DNA from: Georgenia daeguensis
GTDB lineage: Bacteria > Actinomycetota > Actinomycetes > Actinomycetales > Actinomycetaceae
Assembly: GCF_039537705.1 (NCBI RefSeq)
Contig: NZ_BAABBA010000007.1
Coordinates: forward strand, 62,001 to 126,000
Direction: 5' to 3'
DNA length: 64,000 nt
Shown: positions 39,606-48,479 of the stretch, one piece after another
How the letters are laid out: every line of letters begins with the position of its first letter
Position numbering within the stretch: position 1 is the first letter of the stretch
Notes under the pieces: model-generated
What the model was told of the DNA's origin: nothing
The model's database searches: none
What the model saw: only the letters and a program-made list of their open reading frames with translations
Made by a program: the position numbers and the translations under genes

Positions 39606-39667
39606 GGGACGCGACCCCGGAGGTGGGACCGACGTCCCGGATCCCGGGACATCTTGAGGGGTATTCG
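39606..39667 (+). promoter_or_regulatory. Cluster of GGGAC motifs, possible DevR-like boxes
   Basis: GGGAC-CGAC-GTCCC (39625-39638) repeats the core layout of the cydA box. GTCCCGG-ATC-CCGGGAC (39634-39650) overlaps it, and GGGAC also occurs at 39606. TATTCG (39662-39667) would be a weak -10 placing the first palindrome near -42. Upstream of the Cys-rich leader and ABC operon. The rest of the 491-base gap after proB holds only the comB remnant. Confidence 0.35.
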
Positions 39668-39745
39668 ACCGTCACCGCCCGCCTGTGCGAGCGTATGGCC
39701 ATCGAGGCACGGCGACCGCCGCAGCCACCGGACGACGGAGGAACG

Positions 39746-39868
39746 ATGAGGGGATCGACGGTCACCGCCGAGCTCACCCTTCACGCCCGGGCCGAGACGG
39801 CCCGCCGATCCTGTCTGCCCGGCATGTGCACCTGTCGCCTCTCCATGCGCCGGTCCTGGACCCTCTGA
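39746..39868 (+). CDS. Cys-rich leader peptide of the ABC-LLM operon
   Basis: 40 residues, ATG 39746 with a strong GGAGGA ribosome site 4 bases upstream. The second half reads RRSCLPGMCTCRLSMRRSW, with Cys codons 23, 28 and 30 close together. A 10-bp hairpin begins in its last codons and holds the stop codon in its loop. Cys-rich leader peptides act as cysteine-responsive attenuators of sulfur genes in mycobacteria, and similar short ORFs precede sulfur operons widely in actinobacteria. The function here is inferred from that layout. Confidence 0.65.
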   Translation: MRGSTVTAELTLHARAETARRSCLPGMCTCRLSMRRSWTL

Positions 39869-39887
39869 CCTCGTCCCGGTCCAGGAC
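39853..39887 (+). promoter_or_regulatory. Hairpin across the leader-peptide stop codon
   Basis: GTCCTGGACC (39853-39862) pairs perfectly with GGTCCAGGAC (39878-39887); the leader stop codon (39866-39868) lies in the loop. Ribosome progress to the stop would open the stem, as expected for an attenuator. GTCCTG at 39939 could offer an alternative partner for the second arm. Confidence 0.55.
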
Positions 39888-39988
39888 TATCCGGACGCGA
39901 CCCCCGTCCCAACGGGTGGGGCGAGCCGCGTCCTGCGCCGAGCGCTGACCTGACGAGCGCCGTCCCCGCCGTCCCGGCGCGGACCCGT

Positions 39989-40052
39989 GGCAGCCGCGGG
40001 ACCCGGCAGCCGCAGGACGCGGCAGCCGCAGGACGCGGCAGCCCCAGGACCC
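39989..40052. repeat. 16-bp tandem repeat, four copies
   Basis: Units of the form GGCAGCCGCRGGACSC at 39989, 40005, 40021 and 40037, with a fifth partial copy. In the 421-base untranslated stretch between the leader peptide and the binding-protein gene; each copy contains CAGGAC or a variant of it, similar to the second hairpin arm. The remainder of the stretch has no recognisable feature. Confidence 0.8.
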
Positions 40053-40289
40053 GGCAGCAGGACGCCGAGCTCCGGGACGCCGCATCCCCAGGACGCGCCG
40101 GATCAGGACGTGGCCGCCCTCTCGCGGGCGAACTGGTCCCCGACATCTCCGCGCGCCCCGGCCCGGACCGGGCCCAGCGCCGCACAACGACCCGGCCGCC
40201 CCACGGCCACCACGCCGCCGTACGCGGCCGCACCTCCCGCACCACCAGACCCCCGAGCAACCCGCCCGACCACATCCGTAGGAGCCCCC

Positions 40290-41945
40290 ATGTCACCGGC
40301 GCCCCGCCGCATCCCCGCCCGCCCACGACAGGCGTTCACCGCCGTCACCGCCGTCGCGTCCGTCGCGATGCTCGCCGCCTGCAGCGGCGGCCAGCAGGGC
40401 GCGAGCGCCGCCGACGCTCCCGCAGGCGAGCCGGTGACCGGCGGGGAGCTCGTGTACCTGGAGTACCAGCCGCACACGAACCTCTACCCCCCGCAGGCCG
40501 GCTTCTACCCCAACGGAGGCCTCGTCAACAACATCACCGACCGGCTGACCTACCAGAACCCCGAGACGCTCGAGATCGAGCCCTGGATCGCCACGGACTG
40601 GAAGGTCAACGCCGACGCCACGGAGTACACCTTCAACCTCCGCGATGGGGTGACCTTCTCCGACGGGACCCCGCTCGACGCGGAGGCCGTCGCGAAGAAC
40701 TTCGACACCTACGGCCTCGGCGACTCCGAGCTGGGACTGACCGTCTCGGAGGCGATCAACAACTACGCGGGCAGCGAGGTCGTCGACGAGGACACCGTGA
40801 CCTTCCGGTTCGACGCCCCGGCGCCCGGGTTCCTCCAGGCGACGTCGACGATCAACTCCGGACTGGTCTCCGAGGCCACCCTCGACCGGAGCCTCGAGGA
40901 GTTCGGCGCCGGCAGCTCCACCGAGATCGTCGGCTCCGGCCCGTTCGTCGTCGCGGAGGAGGAGATCGGCACCCGGATCCGGCTCGAGGTCCGCGAGGAC
41001 TACGACTGGGCGCCGCCGTCGCTGGAGCACCAGGGCCGCGCCTACCTCGACGCGATCGAGATCGTGGTGACACCTGAGGACAGCGTGCGCATCGGCTCGC
41101 TCACCTCGGGCCAGGCGGACTACGTGCGCTACGTCCAGGCCTACGACGAGGAGCAGGTCACGGCCGCCGGCATCAACCTCTACGCGCCGCAGACCCGTGG
41201 GGTGAACAACGGCCTGGCGCTGCGCCCGACCAACCCGCTGCTGAGCGACGTCCGCGTTCGCCAGGCGCTCCTGCACGGCGTGGACGCCCAAGAGGTCGTC
41301 GACACGGTCTACACGAAGAACTACTTGGTGGCGACGTCGCAGCTGAGCAGCAGCGCGCTCGGCTACAAGGACCAGTCCGAGGGCCTCGAGTACGACCCCG
41401 AGCTCTCCGAGCAGCTCCTCGACGAGGCCGGGTGGGTGCCCGGCGCCGACGGCATCCGCGAGAAGGACGGCGAGCGGCTCTCCCTGGACGTCTACGCCTC
41501 CAACGCCCAGCCCCTGTCCAAGCCGAACCTCGAGCTCGTCTCCCAGCAGCTCGCCCGCATCGGCGTGGAGCTGAACGTCAAGACCGCCGACAGCGCCACG
41601 ATCACCGAGGCGTCCCGCGACCCGCTCGGCTCGCCGCTCTACCACTCGATGGTCGGCCGCGCGGACCACGACGTGATCAAGAGCCAGTTCCACTCCGAGA
41701 ACCGCGACGTCCTGGTCTCGGAGGACAAGAACCTCGACGCCCTCCTCGAGGCCGTCGCCTCGGAGCCGGACCCGGCGAAGCGCGACGCCGCGTCGGGCGC
41801 GGTGCAGGACTACCTCACCGAGCAGGCGCTGTACATCCCGATCTTCGAGGAGCCCCAGGTCTACGGGGCGGCGCCGCACGTCCAGGGCGTCGGCTTCGAG
41901 TCGGTCGGACGCCCCGCGTTCTACGACACCTGGCTGAACCGCTGA
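40290..41945 (+). CDS. Peptide/opine-type ABC transporter substrate-binding lipoprotein
   Basis: 551 residues. Lipobox VAMLAACSGG (Cys near 31) and a family 5 solute-binding domain: PWIATDWKVNADATEYTFNLRDGVTFSDGTPLDAEAV and the C-terminal lobe. Closest by gene context to the KPN_01854-type binding proteins that accompany KPN_01858-type luciferase-like monooxygenases (recalled family names, not searched). ATG 40290 follows TAGGAG. First structural gene of a seven-gene operon probably importing an organosulfur or peptide-like compound; the ligand is inferred only from context. Confidence 0.88.
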   Translation: MSPAPRRIPARPRQAFTAVTAVASVAMLAACSGGQQGASAADAPAGEPVTGGELVYLEYQPHTNLYPPQAGFYPNGGLVNNITDRLTYQNPETLEIEPWIATDWKVNADATEYTFNLRDGVTFSDGTPLDAEAVAKNFDTYGLGDSELGLTVSEAINNYAGSEVVDEDTVTFRFDAPAPGFLQATSTINSGLVSEATLDRSLEEFGAGSSTEIVGSGPFVVAEEEIGTRIRLEVREDYDWAPPSLEHQGRAYLDAIEIVVTPEDSVRIGSLTSGQADYVRYVQAYDEEQVTAAGINLYAPQTRGVNNGLALRPTNPLLSDVRVRQALLHGVDAQEVVDTVYTKNYLVATSQLSSSALGYKDQSEGLEYDPELSEQLLDEAGWVPGADGIREKDGERLSLDVYASNAQPLSKPNLELVSQQLARIGVELNVKTADSATITEASRDPLGSPLYHSMVGRADHDVIKSQFHSENRDVLVSEDKNLDALLEAVASEPDPAKRDAASGAVQDYLTEQALYIPIFEEPQVYGAAPHVQGVGFESVGRPAFYDTWLNR

Positions 41946-42086
41946 CCACTCCGCGCGGGCGGCGGCACACGCCGCCGCCCGCGCGCCCAGCTGGCACCGC
42001 CGGACAGCAGTGCCCGGCGGCCACAGCGAAGACATTCCCGGCCACGGCCGGAGTTCCGGCCCCGGCCGGAGAGAGGAGGGGGCGAC

Positions 42087-43028
42087 GTGCGATACGTCGT
42101 CGGCCGCGTGGGTCAGGCAGCACTGGTCCTGCTCGCGGCGTTCACCCTGAGCTTCGTGCTGCTGCAGGCGCTCCCCGGTGACGCGCTGCTCATCAAGTTC
42201 GAGAACCCGGAGCTCGGGCTCTCCTCGGAGCAGATAGCGGACATCCGGCAGGCGTACGGCGCCGACGTCCCGCTGGTGCAGCAGTACCTCGACTCTCTCG
42301 CCGGCTTCCTCCGCGGCGACCTCGGGTACTCCGTCCAGTACGGCACGCCCGTCGCCAGGCTCCTCGCCGACGCCCTCCCGGCGACGGCGACGCTCGCCGC
42401 CGCCTCGTTCGCACTGGCCGTGGTTCTCGCCGTGGGGATCGCCGCCCTGTCCTACCTCACCCCGTTCGGCTGGGTGCGCGGGCTGCTGCGGTCCCTGCCG
42501 TCGCTGTTCGCCGCCGTGCCCGTGTTCTGGCTCGCGATCGTGCTGGTGCAGATCTTCTCCTTCCAGCTGGGGCTCGTGCCCGTGATCGCGCCCAGCCCGG
42601 CGCAGGCGCTGATCCTGCCCGTCCTGGCGCTCGCGGTGCCGATCGCGGCACCGCTGGCCCAGGTGCTGATCCGCAGCATCGACGACGTGAGCCTGCAGCC
42701 GTTCGTCGCCGTCGCCACCGCGAAGGGGGCCGGCCCGCGGTGGCTGCTCGGCCGCACGATCTCCCGCAACGCCGTGCTGCCGTCGCTGACCATCGCCGGC
42801 GTGCTGCTGGGCGAGCTGATCGGCGGCGCCGTCGTGACGGAGACGGTGTTCGGCCGCGCCGGCATCGGCCGCATCACCGAGCAGGCCGTCTCGCAGCAGG
42901 ACATCCCCGTCCTCCAGGGCGTGGTCCTCCTCGCGGCGACCACGTTCGTCGTCGTCAACCTCGTCGTGGACCTGCTCTACCCGGTCCTCGACCCGCGCAC
43001 CAAGCAGAAGGTGGGGCTGGCCGCATGA
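42087..43028 (+). CDS. Peptide-type ABC transporter permease (DppB-like)
   Basis: 313 residues, six membrane helices, with LPGDALLIKFENP in the first loop and the permease signature AVATAKGAGPRWLLGRTISRNAVLPSLT near residue 210. GTG 42087 follows GAGAGGAGGGG. Ends overlapping the next permease by 4 bases. Works with the DppC-like subunit to pass the substrate through the membrane. Confidence 0.9.
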   Translation: MRYVVGRVGQAALVLLAAFTLSFVLLQALPGDALLIKFENPELGLSSEQIADIRQAYGADVPLVQQYLDSLAGFLRGDLGYSVQYGTPVARLLADALPATATLAAASFALAVVLAVGIAALSYLTPFGWVRGLLRSLPSLFAAVPVFWLAIVLVQIFSFQLGLVPVIAPSPAQALILPVLALAVPIAAPLAQVLIRSIDDVSLQPFVAVATAKGAGPRWLLGRTISRNAVLPSLTIAGVLLGELIGGAVVTETVFGRAGIGRITEQAVSQQDIPVLQGVVLLAATTFVVVNLVVDLLYPVLDPRTKQKVGLAA

Positions 43029-43960
43029 CCACCATGAATCTCGCCGCAGGCGGGCCGGCCGCCGGCCCCGCTCCCGCCGCGACCGCCGACACCCCGCACA
43101 CCGGGACGGGAGGCGCCCCGCCTGCCGGCGCCCCGCCCGCCGGTGGCGCGCCGGGCGTCCGTGCGGGGCTGCGCCGGCTCGACCCGACCCTCGTGCTCGC
43201 CGTCGGGGTCGTCGCCGTGGTCCTGGCCTGGGCTCTCGTCCCGGGGCTGTTCACGAGCCACGACCCCGTCGTCGGCGTTCCCGCGGAGAAGCTCCAGGCC
43301 CCGAGCGCGGCGCACCCGTTCGGCACCGATGCACTGGGGCGCGATCTGTTCGCCCGCGTGATCCACGGGGCGGGGGAGTCGCTGACGGGTGCGCTCATCG
43401 CCGTCGGCGTCGGGCTGATCGTCGGCACCGCCCTGGGCGTCCTGGCCGGGTCCGCCGGCCGGATCGTCGACGACGTCATCATGCGCGTCGTCGACGTGCT
43501 GCTGTCGGTCCCCGCCCTCCTGCTCATGCTGAGCATCCTCATCCTGCTCGGCTTCGGCACGACGAACGCCGCGATCGCGGTCGGCGTGAGCGCGGTCGCG
43601 TCCTTCGCGCGGCTGTCGCGCTCGGAGGTCGTGCGGGTGCGCCGCAGCGACTACGTCGAGGCCGCGTTCGCCGGCGGCGCGCGCTTCCTGCCCGTGCTGT
43701 GGCGCCACGTCCTGCCGAACTCGGTGGGCGCCGTCGTCGCCCTCGCCGCGCTGCAGTTCGGCACCGCCGTCATCGCGATCTCGACGCTCGGCTTCCTCGG
43801 CTACGGCGCCCCGCCGCCCACGCCGGAGTGGGGGCTGCTCATCGCCGAGGGGCGCAACTACATCGCCACGTCCTGGTGGCTCACCACGCTGCCCGGCCTG
43901 GTCCTCGTGGCCGTGGTGCTCTCCGCCAACCGCATCAGCGTCGCCCTGAGGAGGAGCTGA
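43025..43960 (+). CDS. Peptide-type ABC transporter permease (DppC-like)
   Basis: 311 residues. A Gly/Pro/Ala-rich N-terminus (about 1-45), an oligopeptide-permease N-terminal helix, then HPFGTDALGRDLFARVIHGA and the permease domain with DYVEAAFAGGARFLPVLWRHVLPN. ATG 43025 overlaps the upstream stop. Two bases separate it from the ATPase gene. Confidence 0.9.
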   Translation: MTTMNLAAGGPAAGPAPAATADTPHTGTGGAPPAGAPPAGGAPGVRAGLRRLDPTLVLAVGVVAVVLAWALVPGLFTSHDPVVGVPAEKLQAPSAAHPFGTDALGRDLFARVIHGAGESLTGALIAVGVGLIVGTALGVLAGSAGRIVDDVIMRVVDVLLSVPALLLMLSILILLGFGTTNAAIAVGVSAVASFARLSRSEVVRVRRSDYVEAAFAGGARFLPVLWRHVLPNSVGAVVALAALQFGTAVIAISTLGFLGYGAPPPTPEWGLLIAEGRNYIATSWWLTTLPGLVLVAVVLSANRISVALRRS

Positions 43961-43962
43961 CC

Positions 43963-45756
43963 ATGTCCAGCACCGTCACCGCCCAGGCCTCACGCGTGGC
44001 CCGCCCCGGCACGACGGCGGAGCCCGCCGGCGCGGACGTCCCGCCCGCGCGTCCGGCCGTGCTCTCCGTCCGCGACCTCGTCGTCTCCTACCGGACGCGG
44101 TCGGCCACGAGAACCGTGGTCCACGGCATCTCCCTCGACGTCGCGCCCGGCGAGGTGGTCGCCGTGGTCGGGGAGTCCGGCTCCGGCAAGACGACGACGG
44201 CGCAGGCCGTGATCGGTCTGCTCGCCGGGAACGGGCGGGTCGAGTCGGGCGCCGTCGCCGTCAACGGGACCGACATCAGCGGCTGGAGCTCGCGCCGGCT
44301 GGAGTCCGTGCGCGGCCGGCGCGTGGGCCTCGTGCCGCAGGACCCGAACAACTCCCTCAACCCCGTCAAGACCATCGGGGACAACCTCGCCGAGGTGCTC
44401 CGCATCCACCGCTTCGGCTCGGCCGCGGCGATCCGCGCCCGCGTCCTCGAGCTCCTCGAGCGGGTCGGTATCCCCGAGCCGGAGGTCCGCGCACGCCAGT
44501 ACCCGCACGAGCTCTCCGGCGGGATGAAGCAGCGGGTCCTGATCGCGGGCGCCATCGCCCTCGAGCCGGACCTGATCATCGCGGACGAGCCCACCTCGGC
44601 CCTCGACGTGACCGTCCAGCAGACCGTCCTGGACCTGCTCGCCGACCTCCAGCGCGAGCTCGGCACCGCCGTCCTGCTCATCACCCACGACCTCGCCGTG
44701 GCCGCCGACCGGGCCGACCGGATCGTCGTGCTCAAGGACGGGCGGGTCGTCGAGCAGGGCCCGACGGCGCAGGTCGTCTCGGACCCGCAGGCCACCTACA
44801 CGCGCTCGCTCCTGGCAGACGCCCCGGCGTTCCGCACCCCGCCGGCGCAGGCGCGTGCCGCCACCGCCTCGCTCGTCGCGGCGGCCAGCGCGGAGGAACG
44901 CGCCGTCGTCGTCTCCGGGCTCGTCCAGGAGTTCGCCCGCGACCGCCGGGCCGGGGTGTTCCGCGCCGTCGACGACGTGAGCTTCGCCGTCGTCCGCGGC
45001 ACCACGCACGCCCTGGTGGGGGAGTCCGGATCGGGCAAGACGACGACCGCCCGCGCGGTCGTCGGGCTCGGCCGGCCGACGGCGGGATCCGTCCTCGTCG
45101 AGGGGGAGGAGGTCACCGGGCTGCGGGGCGAGTCGCTGCGGCGGTTCCGCCGCGGCACGCAGCTGGTGTACCAGAACCCGTTCTCCTCCCTCGACCCCCG
45201 CCAGAGCGTCGTGGAGATCGTCGGCGAGCCGCTGCGCAACCTGCCGCGGGGCGAGCGGCCCGGCCGGGCCGCGCGCGCGGCGCGGGCCGCGGAGACGGTC
45301 GACCGCGTCGCGCTGCCGGCGGACCTGCTGCACCGCCGGCCCGCCGAGCTCTCGGGGGGCCAGCGCCAGCGCGTGGCGATCGCCCGGGCGCTCGTGCTCG
45401 CCCCGCGGGTCCTCGTGCTCGACGAGGCGGTCTCGGCCCTGGACGTCAGCGTCCAGGCGCAGATCCTCGACCTGCTCGGCGAGCTGCAGACCGAGCTCGG
45501 GCTGACGTACCTGTTCATCTCGCACGACCTGGCGGTCGTCCGGCAGATCTCCGACACCGTCTCCGTGATGCGGGCGGGGAAGGTCGTCGAGCAGGGGCGC
45601 ACGGAGCAGGTCTTCGCCCGCCCGGAGCACGAGTACACGGCTGCGCTTCTGGCGGCCATCCCAGGGCGCGGAGCCCACCTCGCCGGAGCCGGGGCCCGCC
45701 CCGCCCCAGCTGCGGCTCACCCGACCCGGACCGACGAGCAGGAGCGAGACCGATGA
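43963..45756 (+). CDS. Fused dual ATP-binding ABC protein (DppD-DppF-like)
   Basis: 597 residues with two complete ATPases. The first has Walker A GESGSGKTTTAQ (near 68), signature LSGGMKQRV and DEPTSALD. The second has GESGSGKTTTAR (near 353), signature LSGGQRQRV and DEAVSALDVS. In most peptide importers these are two separate proteins; fusion is common in actinobacteria and alphaproteobacteria. It energises the importer encoded just upstream. Overlaps the monooxygenase gene by 4 bases. Confidence 0.93.
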   Translation: MSSTVTAQASRVARPGTTAEPAGADVPPARPAVLSVRDLVVSYRTRSATRTVVHGISLDVAPGEVVAVVGESGSGKTTTAQAVIGLLAGNGRVESGAVAVNGTDISGWSSRRLESVRGRRVGLVPQDPNNSLNPVKTIGDNLAEVLRIHRFGSAAAIRARVLELLERVGIPEPEVRARQYPHELSGGMKQRVLIAGAIALEPDLIIADEPTSALDVTVQQTVLDLLADLQRELGTAVLLITHDLAVAADRADRIVVLKDGRVVEQGPTAQVVSDPQATYTRSLLADAPAFRTPPAQARAATASLVAAASAEERAVVVSGLVQEFARDRRAGVFRAVDDVSFAVVRGTTHALVGESGSGKTTTARAVVGLGRPTAGSVLVEGEEVTGLRGESLRRFRRGTQLVYQNPFSSLDPRQSVVEIVGEPLRNLPRGERPGRAARAARAAETVDRVALPADLLHRRPAELSGGQRQRVAIARALVLAPRVLVLDEAVSALDVSVQAQILDLLGELQTELGLTYLFISHDLAVVRQISDTVSVMRAGKVVEQGRTEQVFARPEHEYTAALLAAIPGRGAHLAGAGARPAPAAAHPTRTDEQERDR

Positions 45757-46772
45757 CAGCACGAGTGGGCATCTTCACCCGCATCCTCGACGACGCGCCC
45801 CCGGCGGAGCGCTACCGCAACGCGGTCGAGCAGGTCCGGCTGGCCGAGCGGCTGGGCCTCGACGCCGCCTGGGTGGCCCAGCACCACTTCGACGGCGAGG
45901 AGGGCGGTCTGCCGTCCCCGCTGGTGCTGCTGAGCCATCTGGCCGCGCTGACCGAGCGCATCCGGCTCGGCACCGCGATCATCACGCTGCCGCTCGAGAA
46001 CCCGGTCCGGGTGGCCGAGGACGCCGCCGTGCTGGACGTGCTCTCCGGCGGGCGGCTCGAGCTCGGCCTCGGCTCCGGCGGGACGCCGAAGTCGTTCTCC
46101 GCGTTCGGGCTCGACGTCGCCGACAAGCACGCCGTGCACGCCGCGAACCTTGACGTCCTGCGGGACGCGCTGGTCGGCGGCGACCTCGGCGACCCGCGCA
46201 ACCAGCTCTACCCGCCGGCGCACGAGCTCGCGCAGCGCCTGTGGCAGGCGACGTTCTCCGCCGCCGGTGCCGAACGGGCCGGTGCTGCCGGGGACGGGCT
46301 GATGCTGTCGCGCACCCAGCCGCGGCCGCCCGGCGACCCGGACGCCACGCTGAGCGAGATCCAGCACCCCGTGATCGACGCCTACCTCGCCGCCCTGCCC
46401 GCCGGGACCGAGCCGCGGATCCTCGCCTCCCGCACGCTGTTCGTCGCGGAGGACCGGCAGCGTGCCCGGGTCCTCGCCGGCGCTGGGCTGTTCCGGGCGG
46501 TCGAGAAACTGCGCGCGATCGGTCACGACCTGCCCGTCGACGATCTCGACACCGTCATCCGGCGGACCGACAGCTACGTCGGGACGCCGGAGGAGGTCGT
46601 CGAGCTCCTGACGGCCGACACGGCGCTCGCCCGAGCCACGGACGTCAGCTTCCAGGTGCACTCGATCGACCCGCCGCACGAGGACGTCCTGCGTTCCATC
46701 GAGCTCATCGCCACCGAGGTCGCGCCCGCCATGGGCTGGACCCCCGCACCGCTCGCCGTCGCCAACCTCTGA
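45753..46772 (+). CDS. FMN-dependent luciferase-like monooxygenase (KPN_01858-like)
   Basis: 339 residues. Luciferase-like TIM barrel with AAWVAQHHFDGEEGGLPSPLVLLSHLAALTERIRLGTAIITLPLENP near residue 40 and DVLSGGRLELGLGSGGTP near 95. The AQHHF and IRLG elements form the flavin site. Co-translated with the transporter (ATGA overlap) and followed by two CMD-fold proteins. This gene set, importer plus LLM plus two CMD proteins, recurs as a unit in other bacteria by memory. Likely oxidises the imported compound, perhaps releasing sulfur. Confidence 0.85.
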   Translation: MTARVGIFTRILDDAPPAERYRNAVEQVRLAERLGLDAAWVAQHHFDGEEGGLPSPLVLLSHLAALTERIRLGTAIITLPLENPVRVAEDAAVLDVLSGGRLELGLGSGGTPKSFSAFGLDVADKHAVHAANLDVLRDALVGGDLGDPRNQLYPPAHELAQRLWQATFSAAGAERAGAAGDGLMLSRTQPRPPGDPDATLSEIQHPVIDAYLAALPAGTEPRILASRTLFVAEDRQRARVLAGAGLFRAVEKLRAIGHDLPVDDLDTVIRRTDSYVGTPEEVVELLTADTALARATDVSFQVHSIDPPHEDVLRSIELIATEVAPAMGWTPAPLAVANL

Positions 46773-46780
46773 GGAGAGAG

Positions 46781-47509
46781 ATGACCACCACGACCAACGC
46801 GGCCACGTCGGCCGACCCGACCCCGACCGGGCCGGGCGCTCCCGACGCGCCGAACGGCTCAGCACGAGAGACAGCCGAACCACCGGCCGGCGGAGCCGTC
46901 CCGGCCGAGCCGGCGGACGTCGTCGACCACCTGCTCGGCGTGCGGCCCGGTGACCGCCTGGACCAGATCCGTGCCGGGCGGCCGGAGGCGAGGGCGAACG
47001 CCCAGAAGGCCTACGAGGCGCTGCTCGACCCCGTCGACGCGTCGGACTTCTCGCGTGGCGAGCGGCTCGCCGTCGCCACCTTCGTCGTCGGGCTGCACGG
47101 CGCCGAGGACGTGCGCGGCTTCTACGCCGCCCGCCTCGGTGCCCAGGCGGGCGGCTCCGGCGTCGTCGACGCGGTGGAGCAGGAGAGCGCACGCGGGCGC
47201 GGCGCCGGGCCTTACGGGGTCTACCGGGAACCGGGGCTGGCGGGAGAGAGCGCGCCGGGCCCGGCGTACCGGGTGACGGACCGGTCCGCGCTGGGCGAGC
47301 GTCTGGCCGCCGCGCTGGAGCACGCTCACCTGCTGGTGCTGCGCCCCCGCGAGGCGACGCCCGAGGCGCTGGAGCGCCTGCTGGCGGCGGGCTGGTCCAC
47401 CACGGGGATCGTCACGCTGTCCCAGCTGGTCGCGTTCCTCGCGTTCCAGGTGCGAGTGGTGCACGGGTTGCGCCAGCTCGCCGTCGTCGAGTCGGAAGGA
47501 GCCCACTGA
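46781..47509 (+). CDS. CMD-domain protein (Avi_7170-like)
   Basis: 242 residues. A disordered Pro/Thr/Ala-rich N-terminus (about 1-45), then a helical carboxymuconolactone-decarboxylase-like domain: DVVDHLLGVRPGDRLDQIRAGRPEARANAQKAYEALL, FSRGERLAVATFVVGLHG and the C-terminal GWSTTGIVTLSQLVAFLAFQVRVVHGL. It lacks the CxxC pair of AhpD, so it is unlikely to be a peroxidase by itself. ATG 46781 follows GAGGAGAGAG. Its stop overlaps the next start (TGATG), suggesting a complex with that protein. Confidence 0.75.
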   Translation: MTTTTNAATSADPTPTGPGAPDAPNGSARETAEPPAGGAVPAEPADVVDHLLGVRPGDRLDQIRAGRPEARANAQKAYEALLDPVDASDFSRGERLAVATFVVGLHGAEDVRGFYAARLGAQAGGSGVVDAVEQESARGRGAGPYGVYREPGLAGESAPGPAYRVTDRSALGERLAAALEHAHLLVLRPREATPEALERLLAAGWSTTGIVTLSQLVAFLAFQVRVVHGLRQLAVVESEGAH

Positions 47510-48120
47510 TGGCTGCCGAGAAGGTCACCACGTACCCGGAGCTCGACCGGCCCGAGGCGTTCACGCAGGAGAACCTCGGGTGGGTCCCCTGGCTGGACCC
47601 CCTGCCGGTCGAGGAGTTCACCGAACGGCACTGGGAGGGGCTGGTCGATCGCCGCCGGGCCGAGAACGCGTACTTCGCGCTGCTGGCCCGCGACCCGGAG
47701 GTGCTCGGGGCGCGCACCCGCACGGACAAGGACATCTTCTACAACACCGCCGGCGGGCTCCCGCGCGCCGAGCGCGAGCTGGCCGCGGCGGCGACGAGCC
47801 GGCTGAACGGCTGCGTCTTCTGCGCCTCCGTGCACTCGCGCTTCGCCAGCCACCACTCGCGCCGTCCGGACGACGTGCAGAGGCTTCTGGACGACGGCGT
47901 CGAGGCCGACCTCGACCCCCGGTGGAACGCGGTCGTCGCGGCGTCCGTGGCCCTGACCAGGACGCCGGTCGAGTTCGGCGAGGGTGAGGTCCGCCGCCTC
48001 CGCGAGGCGGGTCTCGACGACCTCGAGGTCGCCGACCTCGTTCACGGCGCCGCGTTCTTCAACTGGGCCAACCGCCTGATGCTCTCCCTGGGGGAGCCGG
48101 AGAACCCCGCGGCGCCGTGA
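47509..48120 (+). CDS. Alkylhydroperoxidase AhpD-like protein (Avi_7169-like)
   Basis: 203 residues. CMD/AhpD fold with the redox motif CVFCASVH (Cys102, Cys105, His109), followed by RRPDDVQRLLDDG. AhpD-type proteins reduce peroxides using this disulfide pair. As a partner of the monooxygenase it may remove peroxide formed by flavin uncoupling or act on the product; both are inference. Last gene of the operon. Confidence 0.82.
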   Translation: MAAEKVTTYPELDRPEAFTQENLGWVPWLDPLPVEEFTERHWEGLVDRRRAENAYFALLARDPEVLGARTRTDKDIFYNTAGGLPRAERELAAAATSRLNGCVFCASVHSRFASHHSRRPDDVQRLLDDGVEADLDPRWNAVVAASVALTRTPVEFGEGEVRRLREAGLDDLEVADLVHGAAFFNWANRLMLSLGEPENPAAP

Positions 48121-48177
48121 CCGGTCGTTCCTAGGAACGGTGAGCCCCGGCCGGGCGGGAGCGAGCGCGAGTCCGAC

Positions 48178-48254
48178 GCCGTCCGCGGCGCGAGCGCGAC
48201 GTGTCCCTCGCCGTCCGCGGCGCGAGCGCGACGTGTCCCTCGCCGTCCGCGGCG
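48178..48254. repeat. 32-bp tandem repeat, two copies plus a partial third
   Basis: Identical 32-bp units at 48178-48209 and 48210-48241, then 13 bases of a third. Each contains GTCCGCGGCGCGAGCGCGAC. Lies between the AhpD-like gene and the riboswitch promoter. A 14-bp palindrome CGTTCCTAGGAACG is at 48126-48139. Confidence 0.9.
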
Positions 48255-48281
48255 TGCCCGGCCGGGGCAACACGCCGTTCG

Positions 48282-48311
48282 TTGACATCTGAAGTACCGC
48301 TGCCCTAACGT
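48282..48311 (+). promoter_or_regulatory. Promoter of the SAM riboswitch transcript
   Basis: TTGACA (48282-48287) and TAACGT (48306-48311) with 18-bp spacing, the best consensus promoter in the window. The start point would be about 48317, exactly at the first base of the riboswitch P1 stem. Confidence 0.8.
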
Positions 48312-48316
48312 CAACC

Positions 48317-48418
48317 CCAGGTCACGAGTACCAGTGCGCGCCTGACGGGTGCGCTAAGTCCCGGCTTGCTGGTCGGCAACCCCCCACGTGCGGGGGGTGC
48401 TCCGGATGAACGACCTGG
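48317..48418 (+). promoter_or_regulatory. SAM riboswitch, SAM-IV type
   Basis: P1 is a perfect 7-bp pairing of CCAGGTC (48317-48323) with GACCTGG (48412-48418). Inside are the words GTCACGAGTACCAG, CCCGGCTTGCTGG, TCGGCAACC and GGGGGGTGCTCCGGATGA, which match the recalled SAM-IV consensus. A short extra GC-rich hairpin (about 48336-48355) is inserted before the CCCGGCTTGCTGG arm, so it may belong to the SAM-I/IV variant group. It should sense S-adenosylmethionine and lower downstream expression when SAM is plentiful. Confidence 0.88.
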
Positions 48419-48479
48419 TCCCGCAAGGGGCAACGGCACGCACCACCAGGTGCATGAGCACGAAGGAAACCGGAACGAC

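Noticed and set aside
39255..39745. Plus-strand small ORFs in the gap after proB
   Set aside because: Arg/Pro/Thr-rich translations without ribosome sites; the only meaningful signals are the minus-strand comB remnant and the GGGAC cluster.
48126..48139. CGTTCCTAGGAACG as a terminator of the ABC-LLM operon
   Set aside because: As a hairpin it gives only 5 pairs with a 4-base loop and no tail; it could equally be a protein-binding site, so neither is claimed.
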